The notes beneath the pieces were generated by a model, which was not told the origin of the DNA, made no database searches, and saw nothing but the letters and a program-made list of their open reading frames with translations. Below, one piece after another: positions 59,121-60,525 of a stretch of 60,525 nt of DNA; within the stretch, counting starts at the first letter, position 1; each line of letters starts with the position of its first letter. The stretch is from Spirochaetaceae bacterium (lineage in GTDB: Bacteria; Spirochaetota; Spirochaetia; B11-G9), in the NCBI GenBank assembly GCA_015493635.1, contig WGCU01000050.1:1-60525 (forward strand), read 5' to 3'. The position numbers and the translations under genes are program-made.

Positions 59121-60269
59121 ATGGAATATCTGATACAGCTTGGCAGAAAACTGTGGGATGCGGCGGAACCCGGTTTTCATGAAGTTAAAACAGGAAAAAT
59201 ACTCACAGCTACGTTTACAGAAGCAGGATTTATCCTGGAAAAATTTGGTAATTTTCCGGGTTTTGCCGCAACAGTAGACGGTAATTACCGTACAAAGAAA
59301 GTAGCCCTTATTGCTGATATGGATGCTCTTCCCCTCCCGGGTTCAGAACCCCGGCAATACATCCATTCCTGCGGGCATCATGTTCAGTTAACCGCCCTGG
59401 CGGGAGCTGCTGCTGCTCTGCAGAAATCCAAACCGGAACTTCTTAAGCATATATCATTCATGGCGATACCGGCAGAAGAATATATCGATTTGGAAAAGAG
59501 GGAAACATTACGGCAGGAGGGTAAAATTTCGCAGCTGAGCGGGAAACTGGAACTTATTCAACGGGGAGTTTTCAACTACCCGGACGTAATTATTTCCATG
59601 CACTCAGCAGCATTCAGCAATCCTCTTTATATCAGCAGTGTCCGTGCCATGAGCGGTTTCGATGTAATGCATTTTACCTTTACAGGAGCTGCATCCCATG
59701 CGGGAGCCTCCCCCCATAAAGGAATCAACGCTCAGAATGCCGCGGTACTGTTCCTCCAGGCATGCGCTTTCCAGAGAGAAAGCTTTAATGAGGATATGCA
59801 CGTACGCATTCATCCCATCCTTAAACTGGCGGAAAATCAGTCGGTAAACCTTATTCCCGACTATGCGTTTGTAGAAACCTACGTTCGAAGTGCTGATCCG
59901 GAAACCATACAGGAAGTAAGTAGAAAACTGAAGAACGCCGCTGAAGGATGCGCACAGGCAATTGGAGCCGGGGTAACGGTGGAAACCATTCCCGGATATG
60001 CACCCTTTAGAGCTGATATGAGGCTCCACACCCTTTTACAGGAAACCGCGCAGGCGGAAGGAATTCCCTTTATTGATGAGGCATACAGCTCCGCGTCTAC
60101 CGATGTGGGGAATATATCCCAGCTGAAACCAACAATAATGCTCGGGCTTCCCGGAGTCAACGGCAAGTTTCACAACCCCGCTTTCAGAGTTACCGATGAA
60201 GAAGCCGCCTATGTATTTCCCGCATCATTCCTTGTTCACTACCTTGAGAAAGTATGTTCATTCTCCTGA
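59121..60269 (+). CDS. M20-family amidohydrolase/peptidase
   Basis: 382 residues. Metal and catalytic landmarks: LIADMDALPLPG, SCGHHVQLTALAGAA (Cys-Gly-His), the adjacent glutamates in IPAEEYIDL, SHAGASPHKGINAQNA in the dimerisation lid, and GVNGKFHNPAF near the end. This fits the AbgB/HipO-like aminoacylase-carboxypeptidase branch, which hydrolyses N-acyl or aminobenzoyl amino acid amides. AAGGAGAG precedes the ATG. Operonic with the MFS-HEAT gene. Its last 12 bases overlap the end of a minus-strand gene fragment. Confidence 0.9.
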   Translation: MEYLIQLGRKLWDAAEPGFHEVKTGKILTATFTEAGFILEKFGNFPGFAATVDGNYRTKKVALIADMDALPLPGSEPRQYIHSCGHHVQLTALAGAAAALQKSKPELLKHISFMAIPAEEYIDLEKRETLRQEGKISQLSGKLELIQRGVFNYPDVIISMHSAAFSNPLYISSVRAMSGFDVMHFTFTGAASHAGASPHKGINAQNAAVLFLQACAFQRESFNEDMHVRIHPILKLAENQSVNLIPDYAFVETYVRSADPETIQEVSRKLKNAAEGCAQAIGAGVTVETIPGYAPFRADMRLHTLLQETAQAEGIPFIDEAYSSASTDVGNISQLKPTIMLGLPGVNGKFHNPAFRVTDEEAAYVFPASFLVHYLEKVCSFS

Positions 60270-60375
60270 TACTTCCGCGATAATGGTAAAATCTCCCGGT
60301 ACATATCCTGAAACAGAACTGACATGTGCTGAATACTTCCGTACATGATGAACAACATCTTTCTCATCAAAGAAA
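60258..60375 (-). pseudogene. C-terminal fragment of an unknown gene interrupted by the IS66-type element
   Basis: On the minus strand an open frame of about 38 codons ends at TGA (60258-60260). The residues look protein-like (DEKDVVHHVRKYSAHVSS, then GYVPGDFTIIAEVSGE), a beta-rich C-terminus. The frame is joined at 60376 to the left tip of the insertion element, so the rest of the gene would lie on the far side of the element, outside the window. I do not recognise the family. Confidence 0.45.
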
Positions 60376-60525
60376 GTAAGCGTCAATTTAACCGCACCTT
60401 TTGCCAAAGAATAAGTTGAAGTAAGATCTCCCATTGAAGGAGATAAAAATGCAAAAATACAGCAAAGAAGAAAAAGAGAAACACTTAAAGCAGTGGCGAA
60501 GTAGCGGCCTTAGCGGTCAAGAGTA
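60376..60525 (+). mobile_element. Left end of an IS66-type insertion sequence (continues past window)
   Basis: The element appears to begin with GTAAGCG at 60376, the usual IS66-family tip (GTAA), followed by ACCGCACC. About 70 bases later a ribosome site (GAAGGAGAT) precedes the first element gene. The right end is outside the window. Confidence 0.6.
60449..60525 (+). CDS. IS66-family accessory protein (TnpA-like), 5' part only
   Basis: ATG at 60449 with AAGGAGAT 5 bases upstream; 25 codons are visible before the window ends. The product starts MQKYSKEEKEKHLKQWRSSG and continues LSGQE. This is the usual N-terminus of the small helix-turn-helix accessory protein encoded first in IS66 elements, ahead of tnpB and the DDE transposase. 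Confidence 0.7.
   Translation, partial: MQKYSKEEKEKHLKQWRSSGLSGQE

Noticed and set aside
60376-60448. Minus-strand frame continues from the gene fragment into the IS66-type left end
   Set aside because: The continuation lies within the element's tip and leader, so the joined frame is probably chance after insertion; only the part up to 60375 is reported as gene remnant.
1-60525. tRNA or rRNA genes and CRISPR arrays
   Set aside because: No cloverleaf-like segments, rRNA-like stretches or regularly spaced direct repeats were recognised by eye; a covariance scan was not possible.

Overview
The window reads as a chromosomal segment of a free-living spirochaete (Spirochaeta/Sediminispirochaeta-like). 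The best evidence is a cyclic-nucleotide-gated potassium channel that follows the SthK family of Spirochaeta thermophila almost motif for motif. A BMP-lipoprotein nucleoside ABC operon, a GTP-type PEP carboxykinase beside a sodium-pumping decarboxylase, and several spirochaete-style signalling proteins agree with this. The genus is inference. Genes are densely packed, with many 4-base start/stop overlaps and several tail-to-tail overlaps. Both window edges carry mobile DNA: the C-terminal end of an ISKra4-type transposase on the left and the left end of an IS66-type element on the right.

Layout. 0.2-2.6 kb: nfeD and two band-7 genes. 2.7-4.7 kb: a PEBP-like protein and glutamate dehydrogenase. 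4.8-7.8 kb: a receiver/receiver/ATP-grasp protein. 7.8-15.5 kb: a minus-strand run parE-parC-rluA-unknown-aminotransferase. 15.5-19.6 kb: ppiC, then oadG-oadA-oadB (Na+ pump, alpha subunit with two biotin domains). 19.6-27.2 kb: a structured, repeat-bearing leader, a diguanylate cyclase, pckG, a SlyD-like isomerase, a U32 peptidase and a pseudo-receiver/ATPase/cNMP regulator. 27.3-32.4 kb: asd, a small unknown gene, a lipoprotein-nitrilase pair and the channel with an extra FN3 domain. 32.4-42.5 kb: HAD protein, Lys-rich microprotein and pepF, a MAT2B-like/ATL/MFS-HEAT operon, a FAD protein, and a cyclopropane-synthase/geranylgeranyl-reductase pair. 42.7-47.5 kb: a truncated arginase-family gene and a YehZYXW-like osmolyte importer. 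47.5-56.8 kb: a flavin disulfide reductase and a seven-gene nucleoside uptake and cleavage operon. 56.9-60.3 kb: a second MFS-HEAT protein and an M20 peptidase.

How it works together. PEP carboxykinase, the oxaloacetate decarboxylase pump, glutamate dehydrogenase, the aminotransferase and Asd form a C4/amino-acid metabolism block tied to sodium energetics. The 48.9-56.8 kb operon imports nucleosides, cleaves them with two hydrolases and deaminates a product. Second-messenger signalling appears several times: a diguanylate cyclase with an inhibitory site and two cNMP-binding proteins. The observations most worth follow-up are the channel-FN3 fusion, the repeat shared by the leaders of the cyclase and the channel (with compensatory stem changes), the ATP-grasp protein with receiver domains but no phosphohistidine domain, the two MFS-HEAT fusions, and the coupled cfa/reductase pair.
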